Position numbers and translations under genes: made by a program. Below, one piece after another: positions 1 through 8,929 of a stretch of 64,000 nucleotides of DNA. Every line of letters starts with the position of its first letter. The stretch's first letter is position 1. The stretch covers positions 62,001 through 126,000 of the forward strand of contig CAMKQH010000003.1 of the NCBI GenBank assembly GCA_946414885.1, read 5' to 3'. This DNA comes from an uncultured Lachnospiraceae bacterium (GTDB taxonomy: Bacteria > Bacillota > Clostridia > Lachnospirales > Lachnospiraceae). Under the pieces are notes generated by a model. The model did not search any database. It had not been told where the DNA came from and saw only the letters and a list, made by a program, of their open reading frames with translations.

Positions 1-1
1 A

Positions 2-502
2 CTTGCGATCGGCATTGCGCTTTTGGGTTCCCCTGATTTCCTGATCCTTGACGAGCCCATGAATGGACTCGATCCCATGGGCATTCAGGAGATCCGCCAG
101 CTCTTAAAGAAGCTGAATGCGGAAAATCAGACCACGATCCTGATCTCGAGCCATCTCTTGGACGAGGTGTCCAAGGTGGCGACCCGCTATGGATTTATGA
201 AGGCCGGTCATTTGATCCAGGAGCTTTCCAATGAGGAGCTGGAGGAGAAGAGCAAGACTTGCTTAAGACTTAAGGTTTCCGATACGGCAAAGGCAGCCAT
301 GGTCTGCGAAAAAGAGCTTGGCACGAACAACTACGAGGTGATCGATGCCGAGTACGTAAGACTCTTTGATTACGTTGACGAGTCGGCCAAGGTCGTTACG
401 GCAATGGTGCGTGGCGGCGTGGAAGTGGGCGAGATGGTTCGCGTTGGCGAGAGTCTGGAAGAGTTCTTTAACAATTTGATGACGGCGAGGGAAGAGCAAT
501 GA
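2..502 (+). CDS. ABC transporter ATP-binding protein, 3' part
   Basis: This is the C-terminal part of an ABC ATPase; the start, including Walker A, lies before the window. The frame is open from base 2. The Walker B motif (FLILDEP), the D-loop (NGLDP) and the H-loop (ISSHLLDEV) are visible in the first 50 residues. The remaining ~110 residues form the variable tail seen in drug and peptide exporters. The stop overlaps the start of the next gene, a membrane protein, in an ATGA, so the two are translationally coupled. With the histidine kinase that follows, the arrangement resembles lantibiotic or bacitracin immunity exporters (LanF/BcrA type). The transported substrate cannot be told from sequence. 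Confidence 0.9.
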   Translation, partial: LAIGIALLGSPDFLILDEPMNGLDPMGIQEIRQLLKKLNAENQTTILISSHLLDEVSKVATRYGFMKAGHLIQELSNEELEEKSKTCLRLKVSDTAKAAMVCEKELGTNNYEVIDAEYVRLFDYVDESAKVVTAMVRGGVEVGEMVRVGESLEEFFNNLMTAREEQ

Positions 503-1248
503 AAAACATGATCAGAGCCTCTTTCTATAAGCTGTTTCACGACAAGGCGACGTGGATCAGCCTTGCCGGAACTGCGGCGTGGTCGCTTTTTGTCAGTGTG
601 ATGCTGACTTGGATCGCTGACGGAAAGCTCAACGCGTCGGACGCCATGGCTGCAGAGAAATACTGGAGAGATTTTATGGGTTACCATGCCGTGATGGTAC
701 CGCTCCTGGTAAGCTCCATCGTGCTGTTTACCTCGGAGTTTAAGGATAAGTCCTGGAAGCTTTTTGTGGCAAGGGGAATCTCCAGGGCGGGCTATTACTT
801 TTCCAAGCTGCCCTGCATTTTGACGCTTGCCGTAATGCTTAGCTTTGTTGCCATTACAATTGGCGCGGCCTATGGCGTGGTCGTGTTGGGAATGCAGTTT
901 AACGCGATACTTGCAGTCCTTTTGCTAAGATATTTTATGCTGCAGTCGGTCGCTCACGGCACCGCGGCAGTTTTGATCCTAACGGTCTATTTTTTGATAA
1001 AGGTCAGCGAAGTGTCATCCTCGATCAACACGATTCTTTTGATGTTTGGGACCATGGCACTTTCCAAAATCGAGACGGCTCTGTCGCTTGGCGACGCGCT
1101 GACGGGCGTTTGGGCCTTTGCACAGCCTTTGCGCGTAAGCTTTGCAGGCGCGGATGATTGGATTTGGATTTTGATCGTTTTTGCGGCATATCTGGCGGCA
1201 TGCAGCCTTGCAGTGATCCTGTTTGGCGTGCGCGGCGACGTAGAATAA
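499..1248 (+). CDS. ABC-2 type transporter permease
   Basis: A 249-residue membrane protein with about six hydrophobic segments (around residues 17-37, 63-80, 105-130, 140-165, 175-195 and 220-243). Size and layout fit the permease half of ABC-2 exporters such as those for bacitracin or lantibiotic immunity. Its start overlaps the stop of the ATPase by 4 bp and a sensor kinase follows 21 bp after its stop, so the three are probably one operon. The N-terminal MIRASFYKL stretch is typical of these permeases. Family assignment rests on hydropathy and context, as this fold has little motif conservation. Confidence 0.8.
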   Translation: MKNMIRASFYKLFHDKATWISLAGTAAWSLFVSVMLTWIADGKLNASDAMAAEKYWRDFMGYHAVMVPLLVSSIVLFTSEFKDKSWKLFVARGISRAGYYFSKLPCILTLAVMLSFVAITIGAAYGVVVLGMQFNAILAVLLLRYFMLQSVAHGTAAVLILTVYFLIKVSEVSSSINTILLMFGTMALSKIETALSLGDALTGVWAFAQPLRVSFAGADDWIWILIVFAAYLAACSLAVILFGVRGDVE

Positions 1249-1269
1249 AAGACTTAAGGAGGGAAGGAC

Positions 1270-2181
1270 GTGAGCTTAGGGACGGGAATCATAATTGCAA
1301 TTCTGGGGCTCCTTTGCCTCCTTCTAGTTTGTTGCCTGATCTTCATGCGGCGGCAGATCATCAGACTCCGTCAGTTTGTGGAAACCTTGCAGGAGGGCGA
1401 TACGTCGATCATGGTGCCGGTTGATTTTCAGACGCCGGAGATCGGAAAACTGGTGGATGAGATGAATCTTCTCGTGGATAAGTACCGAAAGAGCATCGCG
1501 GAGCTAAAGCACAAGGATGAGACCATCAAGGAGACCATCACGAATCTTGCCCATGACGTGAGAACGCCGCTGACTTCCATTGAAGGATATGCGAAGATCT
1601 TGAAGAATTCAGGCAATCTTTCAAAGGGGGACTTGGAGGCGGTTGATACCATATTAGAGCGGTCTGACACCCTAAAGCGTCTTTTGAACCAGCTCTTTGA
1701 CTTTGCAAGGCTCGAGTCAGATTCCTTTGAATATCACGAAGTTCCGCTGGACCTAAATGCAATTCTCCGGAAGACGGCGGTTTCGTTTTATTCGAATTTT
1801 GAGGCCAAGGGAGAAGAGCCTGAGATTCAGATCGCGGACGAAGAGTTTCGGTGCATGGCCGATCCGGATGCCGTGACGCGAGTCTTTTCTAACATTATCT
1901 TCAATGCATTGGTGCATGGGAAAACGAACTATTCCATAGCCTCCTGGCAAGAGCCGGAGGCTTATGCCTTTTGTTTCCGGAATGATGCGGGAGACATTGC
2001 CCCGGAGGATTTGGACAGGCTGTTTGACCGGTTCTTTACAACGGACAAGTCGCGCTCCAAAAAGACGACGGGGCTGGGACTTGCCATTGCAAAAAAGATC
2101 GTGACGCACATGGGCGGCGAGATCAAGGCAGAACTAAAAGACGGATTGTTTGGCATTGTCATCCGGATTCCGAAGGGGTGA
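1270..2181 (+). CDS. Sensor histidine kinase
   Basis: A 303-residue kinase starting at GTG behind AAGGAGGGAAG. It has one N-terminal membrane helix (about residues 4-26), a short linker, the dimerisation/H-box with the phosphorylated His near residue 95 (AHDVRTPLTSI), and a HATPase domain with an N-box (NIIFNALVHG), a DAGDI segment and a GLGLAIAK G2 box. There is almost no extracellular loop, as in intramembrane-sensing kinases that watch their partner ABC transporter. No response regulator gene lies downstream, so it is probably upstream of the window. The job is likely to be control of the adjacent exporter. Confidence 0.88.
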   Translation: MSLGTGIIIAILGLLCLLLVCCLIFMRRQIIRLRQFVETLQEGDTSIMVPVDFQTPEIGKLVDEMNLLVDKYRKSIAELKHKDETIKETITNLAHDVRTPLTSIEGYAKILKNSGNLSKGDLEAVDTILERSDTLKRLLNQLFDFARLESDSFEYHEVPLDLNAILRKTAVSFYSNFEAKGEEPEIQIADEEFRCMADPDAVTRVFSNIIFNALVHGKTNYSIASWQEPEAYAFCFRNDAGDIAPEDLDRLFDRFFTTDKSRSKKTTGLGLAIAKKIVTHMGGEIKAELKDGLFGIVIRIPKG

Positions 2182-2185
2182 GGAC

Positions 2186-3364
2186 ATGTGGAGGATCAAA
2201 CATATTTTTGACGGTGATTTTGGATGTGAGGAACGGGCGCCGGGGCAGGAAGAAATGATGGTTTCGGTGACTCTTGAGAATGATCAGGGGGAAGTAAAAT
2301 ACGTAACGGTTGCAGATGCATGGCTTACGGAGCAAGGGCTCGACGAGGGCAGCATCTGGCCGGAAAGGGAGGAAAAAGCAATGCTAATGGAAAAGACGCT
2401 GGGGGAAATCTTGGAGGATCCAAGGATCGCGCAGATTGCGCCGGATGCGATCAGTAAGTGGGACCTGTCGAAAGAAGAATTCTACAACTGGACGCTACGG
2501 GAAATCGCCGAAAAGATGGGTTGGGGCATCCTGGAATTTGGTTTTACCAGATTGTTTGAGATCGCGGACAGAGGCCAGTATTATTATCCTTTGTATTCCG
2601 CCGAAGAATGCAAGGAAGCGCCTGAGAAGGTGGGGAGAAACATTGTTTATTTCCCTTCGGACAGCGCAGGTTCCGCAGACAGGCCTTTTATCTTTTTGGT
2701 TCCGGGAGGTGGATTTGTCAATGTCTGGAGCCTTACGGAGGGCTGGCCGGTGGCAAGGCATTTTAATGAGCTGGGGTACAATGTTTTCATTCTGACCTAT
2801 CGGGTGTCCACGGAGGCTTCTGCCGTAAAGGCCATGGATGACATGGCGCGTGCCATGGAGATCATCAAGACAAAGAAGGATCAGTTTGGCGTGGATCCGG
2901 ACAAGTATATAACCTGCGGATTCTCTGCGGGCGGTTATGTCATTTGTCTTTGGAATACGGAAAAGGGCTATGCAGCCTATCACCTCGCAAAGCCCAAGGC
3001 ATGTTTCCCCATCTATCCCGCAACTTCCTATCGTTTGCTAAGCGAGAAGAACTGGGCGGAAGGCCAGGACAAGGATGAATTTGCGCGCAGTGGTCTTGGC
3101 TGCACCATGGAGGAAGCTTGTAACAGCTGCTTTGAGATACCTTCCCACGCGGAGGGATTTCCGCCAACTGCCATTTTTGTTGCGGCAGAGGATGAACTGG
3201 TGAATCCGGAGCATTCCAAGATGCTGGCGAGAGCGTTGGATGATTTGGGAATCCCCTGCCGACTGGAGGTTGGACCGACGGGGGGACACGGCTTTGCTGA
3301 CGGCTCCGGCACGTGCATGGAAGGCTGGCCAAAACGCGCCATCGCATGGTTTGAGCAGCAGTGA
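2186..3364 (+). CDS. Alpha/beta hydrolase (acetyl-esterase-like) with N-terminal extension
   Basis: A 392-residue protein. I chose the ATG at 2186 because GGGGTGAGG sits just before it; a longer frame from 2150 would overlap the kinase. Residues 1-120 are an acidic region I do not recognise. From about residue 160 the protein is an alpha/beta hydrolase: the oxyanion strand VPGGGF, the nucleophile elbow GFSAGG, an acid in the segment AAEDELV, and a late His in GGHGF. This is the layout of the acetyl-esterase/hormone-sensitive-lipase group. No signal peptide is visible, so it acts in the cytosol. It begins 5 bp after the kinase stop and may ride on that operon; the substrate is unknown. Confidence 0.8.
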   Translation: MWRIKHIFDGDFGCEERAPGQEEMMVSVTLENDQGEVKYVTVADAWLTEQGLDEGSIWPEREEKAMLMEKTLGEILEDPRIAQIAPDAISKWDLSKEEFYNWTLREIAEKMGWGILEFGFTRLFEIADRGQYYYPLYSAEECKEAPEKVGRNIVYFPSDSAGSADRPFIFLVPGGGFVNVWSLTEGWPVARHFNELGYNVFILTYRVSTEASAVKAMDDMARAMEIIKTKKDQFGVDPDKYITCGFSAGGYVICLWNTEKGYAAYHLAKPKACFPIYPATSYRLLSEKNWAEGQDKDEFARSGLGCTMEEACNSCFEIPSHAEGFPPTAIFVAAEDELVNPEHSKMLARALDDLGIPCRLEVGPTGGHGFADGSGTCMEGWPKRAIAWFEQQ

Positions 3365-3411
3365 GTCAAAAAGAACGGATCACGGACAAACTACCGATTG
3401 GAGGAAAAGAA

Positions 3412-4104
3412 ATGACAGAGATCATTCAGATCAATGAGAACACTTGGAGAATCGAGGATGGCATGGTGCGTTTTTTTGTGCTGGAAGGCACGGAGAAAGC
3501 GCTTATGATCGACAGCGGCATGACTACGCCAAATGCGGCAGAGATTGCAAAAACGCTTACAAAGAAGCCACTGGAGATGATGAACACGCATGCAGACAGG
3601 GATCACGTGTCCGGTAATGGCGCATTTGCGTGGTGTTATATGAGTCCTGCGGAGGAAGGGAATTTCCGTGCAGCGGGCGGTAAGGGCGAGATCCGGCCGA
3701 TCAAGGACGGCGACGTGATCGATCTGGGCGGCCGTCCCTTAGAGATCATTGACATTCCGGGGCATACGCCGGGAAGCGTTGCGATCCTTGACGTCAATGC
3801 GAGAGTGCTGATCTCCGGCGATTCCGTGCAGGCGGGAACGATTTATATGTTTGGCGAAAAGCGTAATATCTCGGATTATATTTTGAGCATGAAAAAGCTT
3901 CTTGGTTATCTGGAGCGTTTTGACGTGGTGTATCCTTCTCACGGCACGTTCCCGGTTGATCCTTCCCAGATCAGTCTGTTGATCGGCGGTGCGGAGGAAA
4001 TCGTTGCGGGAAAGGTGCAAGGTAAGCCCGTGGACCTGTTTGGAAACAAGGTAACGCTTTATCAATTTCCGTATGCCGGTTTTTATGGCGAGCTTCGAGA
4101 ATAA
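3412..4104 (+). CDS. Metallo-beta-lactamase-fold hydrolase
   Basis: A 230-residue MBL-fold protein; the ATG at 3412 has GGAGGAAA nine bases upstream. The early beta-strands (ALMIDSG), the metal motif NTHADRDHVSGN, a later GHTPGS histidine, the bridging Asp in ISGDSV and the C-terminal His in YPSHGTF are all present. The usual HxHxDH motif reads HxDxDH here, so the second His ligand is an Asp. This may alter metal use or substrate. It could be a glyoxalase-II-like thioesterase or lactonase. It follows the esterase by 47 bp and is probably in the same transcript. Confidence 0.82.
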   Translation: MTEIIQINENTWRIEDGMVRFFVLEGTEKALMIDSGMTTPNAAEIAKTLTKKPLEMMNTHADRDHVSGNGAFAWCYMSPAEEGNFRAAGGKGEIRPIKDGDVIDLGGRPLEIIDIPGHTPGSVAILDVNARVLISGDSVQAGTIYMFGEKRNISDYILSMKKLLGYLERFDVVYPSHGTFPVDPSQISLLIGGAEEIVAGKVQGKPVDLFGNKVTLYQFPYAGFYGELRE

Positions 4105-4125
4105 TGACAAGGATGGTATAATGGC

Positions 4126-4377
4126 ATGAATGAAAAAGAGATCGACGAACTGATCAAAATGATCGACGGAAAGATGGAAGATGGCGTCGGCAGGCTCAAA
4201 GTAAGCTTTACGGAATCGCAGGAAGAAGGCGTGGTTAAAGAGCAGCATCATTTGGGACGCTGCGACGTGGGCAGCCCTTGGGCAAAGGGGACCGTGACGA
4301 ATTGCGATGCCATTGATTTTAATCCATTGGGTGAGGAGGGCCGCGTAAAGCGGTTGAAGCAAGATGACGAAGAATAA
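4126..4377 (+). CDS. Small acidic protein of unknown function
   Basis: An 83-residue soluble, highly charged protein with one Cys in HLGRCDVGSPW and a predicted helix at residues 1-20. AAGGATGG precedes the start by 9 bp. Its 3' end overlaps the next gene by 14 bp, which supports real translation. I do not recognise the family. The following gene encodes a membrane protein with a HELIHG motif, so the pair may work together. Confidence 0.6.
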   Translation: MNEKEIDELIKMIDGKMEDGVGRLKVSFTESQEEGVVKEQHHLGRCDVGSPWAKGTVTNCDAIDFNPLGEEGRVKRLKQDDEE

Positions 4378-5020
4378 AGAGAAGAAGGAACAAACAAACG
4401 GACGAAAGCTGACAAAGGCTGAGCAAAGACGATTGGAAGCATTTCAGAAACAGGAAGAAGAAATGCTTCAAAATGGCTATGAGAAGAAGGATTTAACGAC
4501 GTCTGCCTTAAAGGCCAACACTCTCGGATGTCTGTACGGAGCTATTTTGGCACTGATTGTTTTCCTGATCGGTTATGCGTTTGGAGCCAGACTGGAGGAT
4601 GACGGAAAAAACCCGTGGAATATGTTGCTGATAGTGCTTTTTTTGATACTGGTTGTTGTGCATGAGCTGATTCACGGCATTACGTGGGGATTGTTTGCAA
4701 AAGGCGGATTCAAAAAGAACATTGAGTTCGGATTTATTGTTCAATATATGACTCCATACTGTACCTGTAAGGCAGCTTTGAAAAAGTGGGCTTACGTTAT
4801 CGGCAGTTTGATGCCGTGCATCGTGTTGGGAATTGGTATTTGCGTGTTGGCGTTCTTTTTGCATCACGGTCCGACCTTTTTCCTTGGAGCGCTTATGATC
4901 GTGTCTGCGGGCGGGGATCTGTTGATTACGCAGATGATTTTGATGCATAAAACAAAGGCAAAGGAAGTATTATACATGGATCATCCAACGGACATAGGAC
5001 TGGTCACTTTTGAAAAATAA
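4364..5020 (+). CDS. DUF3267-type membrane protein with HExxH motif
   Basis: A 218-residue membrane protein with a charged N-terminal ~45 residues and four hydrophobic segments (about 52-72, 85-105, 145-167 and 172-190). The second segment carries VVHELIHG, the zinc-protease-like signature of the DUF3267 family, and a QYMTPYCTC stretch follows. It could be a membrane metalloprotease, but activity has not been established for the family as far as I know. It overlaps the preceding small gene by 14 bp, and the AAA ATPase begins 29 bp after its stop. Confidence 0.72.
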   Translation: MTKNKEKKEQTNGRKLTKAEQRRLEAFQKQEEEMLQNGYEKKDLTTSALKANTLGCLYGAILALIVFLIGYAFGARLEDDGKNPWNMLLIVLFLILVVVHELIHGITWGLFAKGGFKKNIEFGFIVQYMTPYCTCKAALKKWAYVIGSLMPCIVLGIGICVLAFFLHHGPTFFLGALMIVSAGGDLLITQMILMHKTKAKEVLYMDHPTDIGLVTFEK

Positions 5021-5049
5021 TACGTGACACGGTTGAAGGAGAGCAGGAG

Positions 5050-6999
5050 ATGGCGGATTTTATTGCAAGAGTTGCGTTGACGCAGCAGTTTTCGAAGGAT
5101 CATGAAGGAGATTTGGGGAGTTTTGCGGCGAAAGTGACGGAGCATTTTCCGGAAGAGGCGGGGGCCGTTTTGGAGATCGGCAGGTTTACCTATGCCTGTT
5201 ATTTGTTGAAGGCGGAGACGAAATCGGCGTGCAGGAAATTATTGGAGCAGGCGTGGGAGAAGGCCTTTCCCGGGGAGCCCTTTGCGGAAATCCAGATCTC
5301 CGAGATTGGTGACGTCGAGACGGATGGCAAGTCAAAGTATACGAAGGGCATTTATACGAATTTTTACGGAATGGACGACTTCGTACGACGCATTACGGAG
5401 CTGTTGGAGAGGCTGCCGTATATAAGGGAGCTGGGAGCAGAGGACGTCATAAAGAAGCAAAATTATCTTTGTGCCATTGATTCCGGCTGCGGTTTCTCGA
5501 CGCTGATCTCGGGGCTTTCGACGGTTCTGATCGCACACGAAGTATTTCCGAAGCCTGAGGATGGCACGGATTACGCGTATGCAGAGTTTGTGATGGGGGC
5601 GGAGGAGAAGAACGGACATTTTGACGAGGACTCAGCGATCGACCTTTTGAGGGATGAAGACAATAAGAAGAACCTGCACGTGATCGGCATTGATATCTCT
5701 TATTTCCTGGAGGGGAATAAGACGGATGAACTCCGGAGATTTGTGAGACGTATTGAGGATTTGCAGAGGGATTACGTTTTTGTCTTCCGCATTCCGTTTT
5801 TGGAGAAGAAGGCCTTTGACGAGATTAAGACCGTGCTTTCCGACATGATGCTTCTTGAGACGATCCAGATCCCGCCCTATTCCGATCTGTGCCTGATGGA
5901 ATTCTTGTGGGAGAATCTGAATAAGGCAAAGCTTATGCCTGACGTTGCCATTAATGAAATGGCGATCGAAAAGATCCATCAGGAAAAGATGGACGGACGG
6001 TTTTACGGTTATAAGAGCGTGGAGAAGATCGCCAATGAGATCATCCTGCGGAAGATTGCTGACAATGCAAGGAAAAAGGCAGAAGGCGCGGAGGTGGATC
6101 CCTTCACCTTGAATCCAGAAGACATAGCCGGTCTTGTCCGTGAGGAAAGGGGAAAGGCAACGGGTTACGCGGCGCTTGCGGAACTGATCGGCATGGAAGA
6201 CATTACCGTCCGCATCAGGGAGATCATCGCGCAGATCAAGGTTGCCATGGCTAATGAAAAGCTGGATCGCCCCAGCATTCACATGCGCTTTACGGGAGCT
6301 CCCGGAACGGGAAAAACCACCGTGGCAAGGATCATTGGTCAGATCATGAGAGAAGAGGGAATTCTCCGGAAGGGTGCGTTCTTTGAGTACAGCGGAAGAG
6401 ACCTGGTGGCGGAATACGTGGGACAGACGGCGGTAAAGACGTCGACGATCTGCCGGGACTCTTACGGTTCCGTACTTTTCATCGACGAAGCATACTCTCT
6501 TTATACGGAGGATCATTCCAACAATGATTTCGGAAAGGAAGCGATCACGACGCTGATCTCCGAGATGGAGAATCACAGGGATGACATGTTGGTGGTCATG
6601 GCAGGTTACACGGATGAGATGGAGACGCTGATGAAGGCGAACCCCGGCATCCGAAGCAGAATGCCCGTGATCCTGCATTTCCCGAATTACAGTAAAAAGC
6701 AATTGTTTGACATCTTCATGCTGATGGTGAGAAAGCATTTTGCATTTGATCCCGGTCTGGAGGAAGAGGCGCACAAGTACTTTATGGCACTCTCTGATAA
6801 GTATCTGGAGTCCAAGGAATTTGCGAATGCAAGATTCGTGAGAAATCTGTATGAGAGAACCTGGTCGAAGGCAGCCCTTAGATGCAGTCTTGCAGGCGTA
6901 AGCAACATTGTACTGACGAGGGAAGATTTCATTGCCGCCAGCGGCGAAAAGGAATTTAACGAGAAAATAGAAGTGCAGAAGGTCGTGGGATTTAAGTAA
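5050..6999 (+). CDS. AAA+ ATPase, SpoVK/CbbX type
   Basis: A 649-residue protein with RBS GAAGGAGAG. The N-terminal ~380 residues have no motif I recognise. The AAA+ module is in the C-terminal part: Walker A GAPGTGKTT near residue 416, Walker B VLFIDEAYSL near 475, a sensor region (VVMAGY) and an arginine-finger region around NPGIRSR. This is the CbxX/CfqX (SpoVK) subfamily, whose members remodel protein complexes. The long N-terminal part may be the substrate-recognition domain. The gene ends in a strong terminator. It could belong to a conflict or secretion-related module, but nothing adjacent shows this. Confidence 0.82.
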   Translation: MADFIARVALTQQFSKDHEGDLGSFAAKVTEHFPEEAGAVLEIGRFTYACYLLKAETKSACRKLLEQAWEKAFPGEPFAEIQISEIGDVETDGKSKYTKGIYTNFYGMDDFVRRITELLERLPYIRELGAEDVIKKQNYLCAIDSGCGFSTLISGLSTVLIAHEVFPKPEDGTDYAYAEFVMGAEEKNGHFDEDSAIDLLRDEDNKKNLHVIGIDISYFLEGNKTDELRRFVRRIEDLQRDYVFVFRIPFLEKKAFDEIKTVLSDMMLLETIQIPPYSDLCLMEFLWENLNKAKLMPDVAINEMAIEKIHQEKMDGRFYGYKSVEKIANEIILRKIADNARKKAEGAEVDPFTLNPEDIAGLVREERGKATGYAALAELIGMEDITVRIREIIAQIKVAMANEKLDRPSIHMRFTGAPGTGKTTVARIIGQIMREEGILRKGAFFEYSGRDLVAEYVGQTAVKTSTICRDSYGSVLFIDEAYSLYTEDHSNNDFGKEAITTLISEMENHRDDMLVVMAGYTDEMETLMKANPGIRSRMPVILHFPNYSKKQLFDIFMLMVRKHFAFDPGLEEEAHKYFMALSDKYLESKEFANARFVRNLYERTWSKAALRCSLAGVSNIVLTREDFIAASGEKEFNEKIEVQKVVGFK

Positions 7000-7009
7000 A
7001 GAATAAGAT

Positions 7010-7052
7010 GGGCAGAGCCGGATCAGGGGATCCAACTCTGCCCTCTTTTTTT
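7010..7052 (+). terminator. Rho-independent terminator after the AAA gene
   Basis: GGGCAGAG pairs with CTCTGCCC and inner GGATC pairs with GATCC, followed by TCTTTTTTT. It ends the plus-strand operon and touches the stop codon of the convergent CPBP gene. Confidence 0.9.
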
Positions 7053-7908
7053 ACATTACGATGGTCGATACTTCAATCTTTGCAGGATTCTCTTTTTCTG
7101 CCTTACATGCCTTGGTCATGAGGAAGATGCAGCCTGCGAGGCCAAGAACGCCAACGATCATCAGGGTGATTGCAACGGCGTTGGACTCGATGGTGAAGAG
7201 CTTATAATTTACGATAACGGCATAGCTGTTGATCAATACGTGCATCATGATGGTGGGCAGGATGGATCCGGTTTTGATCCGGACGTAGCTAAGAAGCAGG
7301 CCTACGGTGAAGGCGAAGAGGATCCAAATGATCTGTCCGTGCATGAGACCAAAGAGTACGGAAGTGATCAAGGCTACGACAACGTTAGGCATAACCTTCT
7401 GGAGCCTGGAAAAGAGCACGCCGCGGAAGATCACTTCCTCCAAAACGGGAACCAAGAAGGCATTGGTCAGGAATGCCTGCCACAAGGAGTATGCATAAAG
7501 ATTCTGGGATGCTTCCGTGAATTCCTCCACGCTCTCGCTGGGAAGGAAACCCATGCTCATGTTTACGGTGAAGATCACGAAGAGTGCGCCGAGTGCGGCG
7601 GCAAGGGATTTTGCGGCGGGTATCTTCTTGAGATCCAATTCCTTGGCAACGTTCTTCCTGCGGATCGCAAAGAAGGCGATCAGGAAGACCAAGGTAAAGA
7701 TGGCGCGTACCGCAAGGTCGATCCACATGCGGCTTGCATAATAGTTATTGGCGTAAGCAATGGTTTCTTCCTGCGTTAACTGCAGGCCGGCTGCCTTGAT
7801 CTCGGCGCCCGCCTGCATGCCGATTAAAAATTGAACCATGTAGCCAATAACGAACTGGCCGAAGAGATAGAGAATAAAATAACAGATAGCTTTTCCAATT
7901 TGTTTCAT
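7051..7908 (-). CDS. CPBP-family intramembrane metalloprotease
   Basis: A 285-residue protein with about eight hydrophobic segments. The family motifs are present: EEVIFRG (EExxxR type) near residue 160, FGLMHGQ (the conserved His) and a late H in MMHVLIN. CPBP (Abi) proteases process prenylated or peptide substrates and often serve bacteriocin self-immunity or peptide pheromone maturation. It lies 163 bp downstream of a LytTR regulator on the same strand, which suggests regulation by or with that gene. Confidence 0.88.
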   Translation of the reverse strand: MKQIGKAICYFILYLFGQFVIGYMVQFLIGMQAGAEIKAAGLQLTQEETIAYANNYYASRMWIDLAVRAIFTLVFLIAFFAIRRKNVAKELDLKKIPAAKSLAAALGALFVIFTVNMSMGFLPSESVEEFTEASQNLYAYSLWQAFLTNAFLVPVLEEVIFRGVLFSRLQKVMPNVVVALITSVLFGLMHGQIIWILFAFTVGLLLSYVRIKTGSILPTIMMHVLINSYAVIVNYKLFTIESNAVAITLMIVGVLGLAGCIFLMTKACKAEKENPAKIEVSTIVM

Positions 7909-8071
7909 AACGTTTTCCCCTTCTTTTTGTTGCTAAGGCAATCATTTTCTGAATGCCTTGCGTTGTTTTCTTGTTGAACCCACCATAGCGCAGGCAGGTT
8001 GTTTTCGGGGAAAAACTGTTGTAAACGGTAAAAAACACGTCGCGAATTGTTAAATCGGGAGGAACCCCGCG

Positions 8072-8773
8072 TTAGAATGCCTCGCCCTCCACAAAGGAAT
8101 ACAAGGATTCCTTCAGCGATTTCAGATTGCTTCTGCTGACGGGCAGGCTCGCGCCGTTTTCCATAATGACTTCAGACTTTACGATCTTTTTAACTTTGGC
8201 GAGGGAGATCAGGTAGCCCCTGTGAATGCGGAAGAACCCGTCTTCCCGAAGCTGTTCCTCAAAATCACCCATGTTGGCGCGGACCAGGTGTTCCTCGCCG
8301 CGCAAATAGATCATGACGTACTGGTTCTGCGCTTCAAAGTATAATATGTCAGCGACGTTCAAACGAAGCTCCTCGCCCTCTGACTTGATCATGAGCTGAC
8401 GTTTCGCCGTATTCTTGTCCATCACGTATTTTAATACCTCGCGAAGCTTGTCTTCACGGATGGGCTTCGTCAGATAGCGCAAGGCATTTACTTCATAACC
8501 TTCCAGCGCGTATTCCACGTGTGACGTCAGGAATACGATAAAAACGTTCTCGCTTCGCTGACGAAGCTTCTTGGCCAGGGTGATCCCGTCCATGGAAGGC
8601 ATTTCGATGTCCAAAAAGATGACGTCATAGGGATTGGCGTCGAATCTCTCCAAAAGCTTCTTTCCTTCTGAAAACACGTCCACGATTACGTCCATGCTGT
8701 TATAAATCTTATCAATCAGGTTCCGGATTTGTTCCTGAAAGATTTCCTCGTCGTCACAAACTGCGACTCTCAT
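8072..8773 (-). CDS. LytTR response regulator (AgrA/LytR type)
   Basis: A 233-residue regulator; the start at 8773 has AAAGGAGTT eight bases upstream. The receiver domain (residues 1-120) has the acidic pair DDEE near 7-10, the phosphoacceptor in VIFLDIEMP and the Lys in LTKPI. The C-terminal ~100 residues are a LytTR DNA-binding domain (FEAQNQYVMIYL, FFRIHRGYLISL, LPVSRSNLKSL). Such regulators act on direct repeats upstream of cell-surface and peptide-signalling genes. No partner kinase is adjacent. The CPBP protease downstream is the obvious candidate target. Confidence 0.92.
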   Translation of the reverse strand: MRVAVCDDEEIFQEQIRNLIDKIYNSMDVIVDVFSEGKKLLERFDANPYDVIFLDIEMPSMDGITLAKKLRQRSENVFIVFLTSHVEYALEGYEVNALRYLTKPIREDKLREVLKYVMDKNTAKRQLMIKSEGEELRLNVADILYFEAQNQYVMIYLRGEEHLVRANMGDFEEQLREDGFFRIHRGYLISLAKVKKIVKSEVIMENGASLPVSRSNLKSLKESLYSFVEGEAF

Positions 8774-8827
8774 AAAATGAACTCCTTTGTAAAACAACGT
8801 TTAGAGGGGGTACGGTCTGTTTGCCCA

Positions 8828-8833
8828 ATTATA
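8828..8833 (-). promoter_or_regulatory. Extended -10 box of the LytTR gene
   Basis: On the minus strand this reads TATAAT preceded by TGG, an extended -10, 55 bp upstream of the regulator's start. No convincing -35 is seen. Confidence 0.5.
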
Positions 8834-8869
8834 CCAAAAAACGGGGAAAAAAGAAAGTCACTAGTGATT

Positions 8870-8898
8870 TTGACGTTGGAAAGAATTTTAGGTATAAT
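8870..8898 (+). promoter_or_regulatory. Sigma-A promoter of the RyR-channel operon
   Basis: TTGACG at 8870-8875 and TATAAT at 8893-8898 are separated by 17 bp, 31 bp before the channel gene start. This is a near-consensus housekeeping promoter driving the three-gene operon; it is divergent from the LytTR gene. Confidence 0.85.
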
Positions 8899-8929
8899 AA
8901 AAAAAGATTTTTAAGTGAGAGGCGACGCT

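Noticed and set aside
5632..7035. 467-codon minus-strand frame opposite the AAA ATPase gene
   Set aside because: It is a shadow of the coding strand, with no ribosome binding site and no recognisable domain, while the plus-strand frame has clear AAA motifs.
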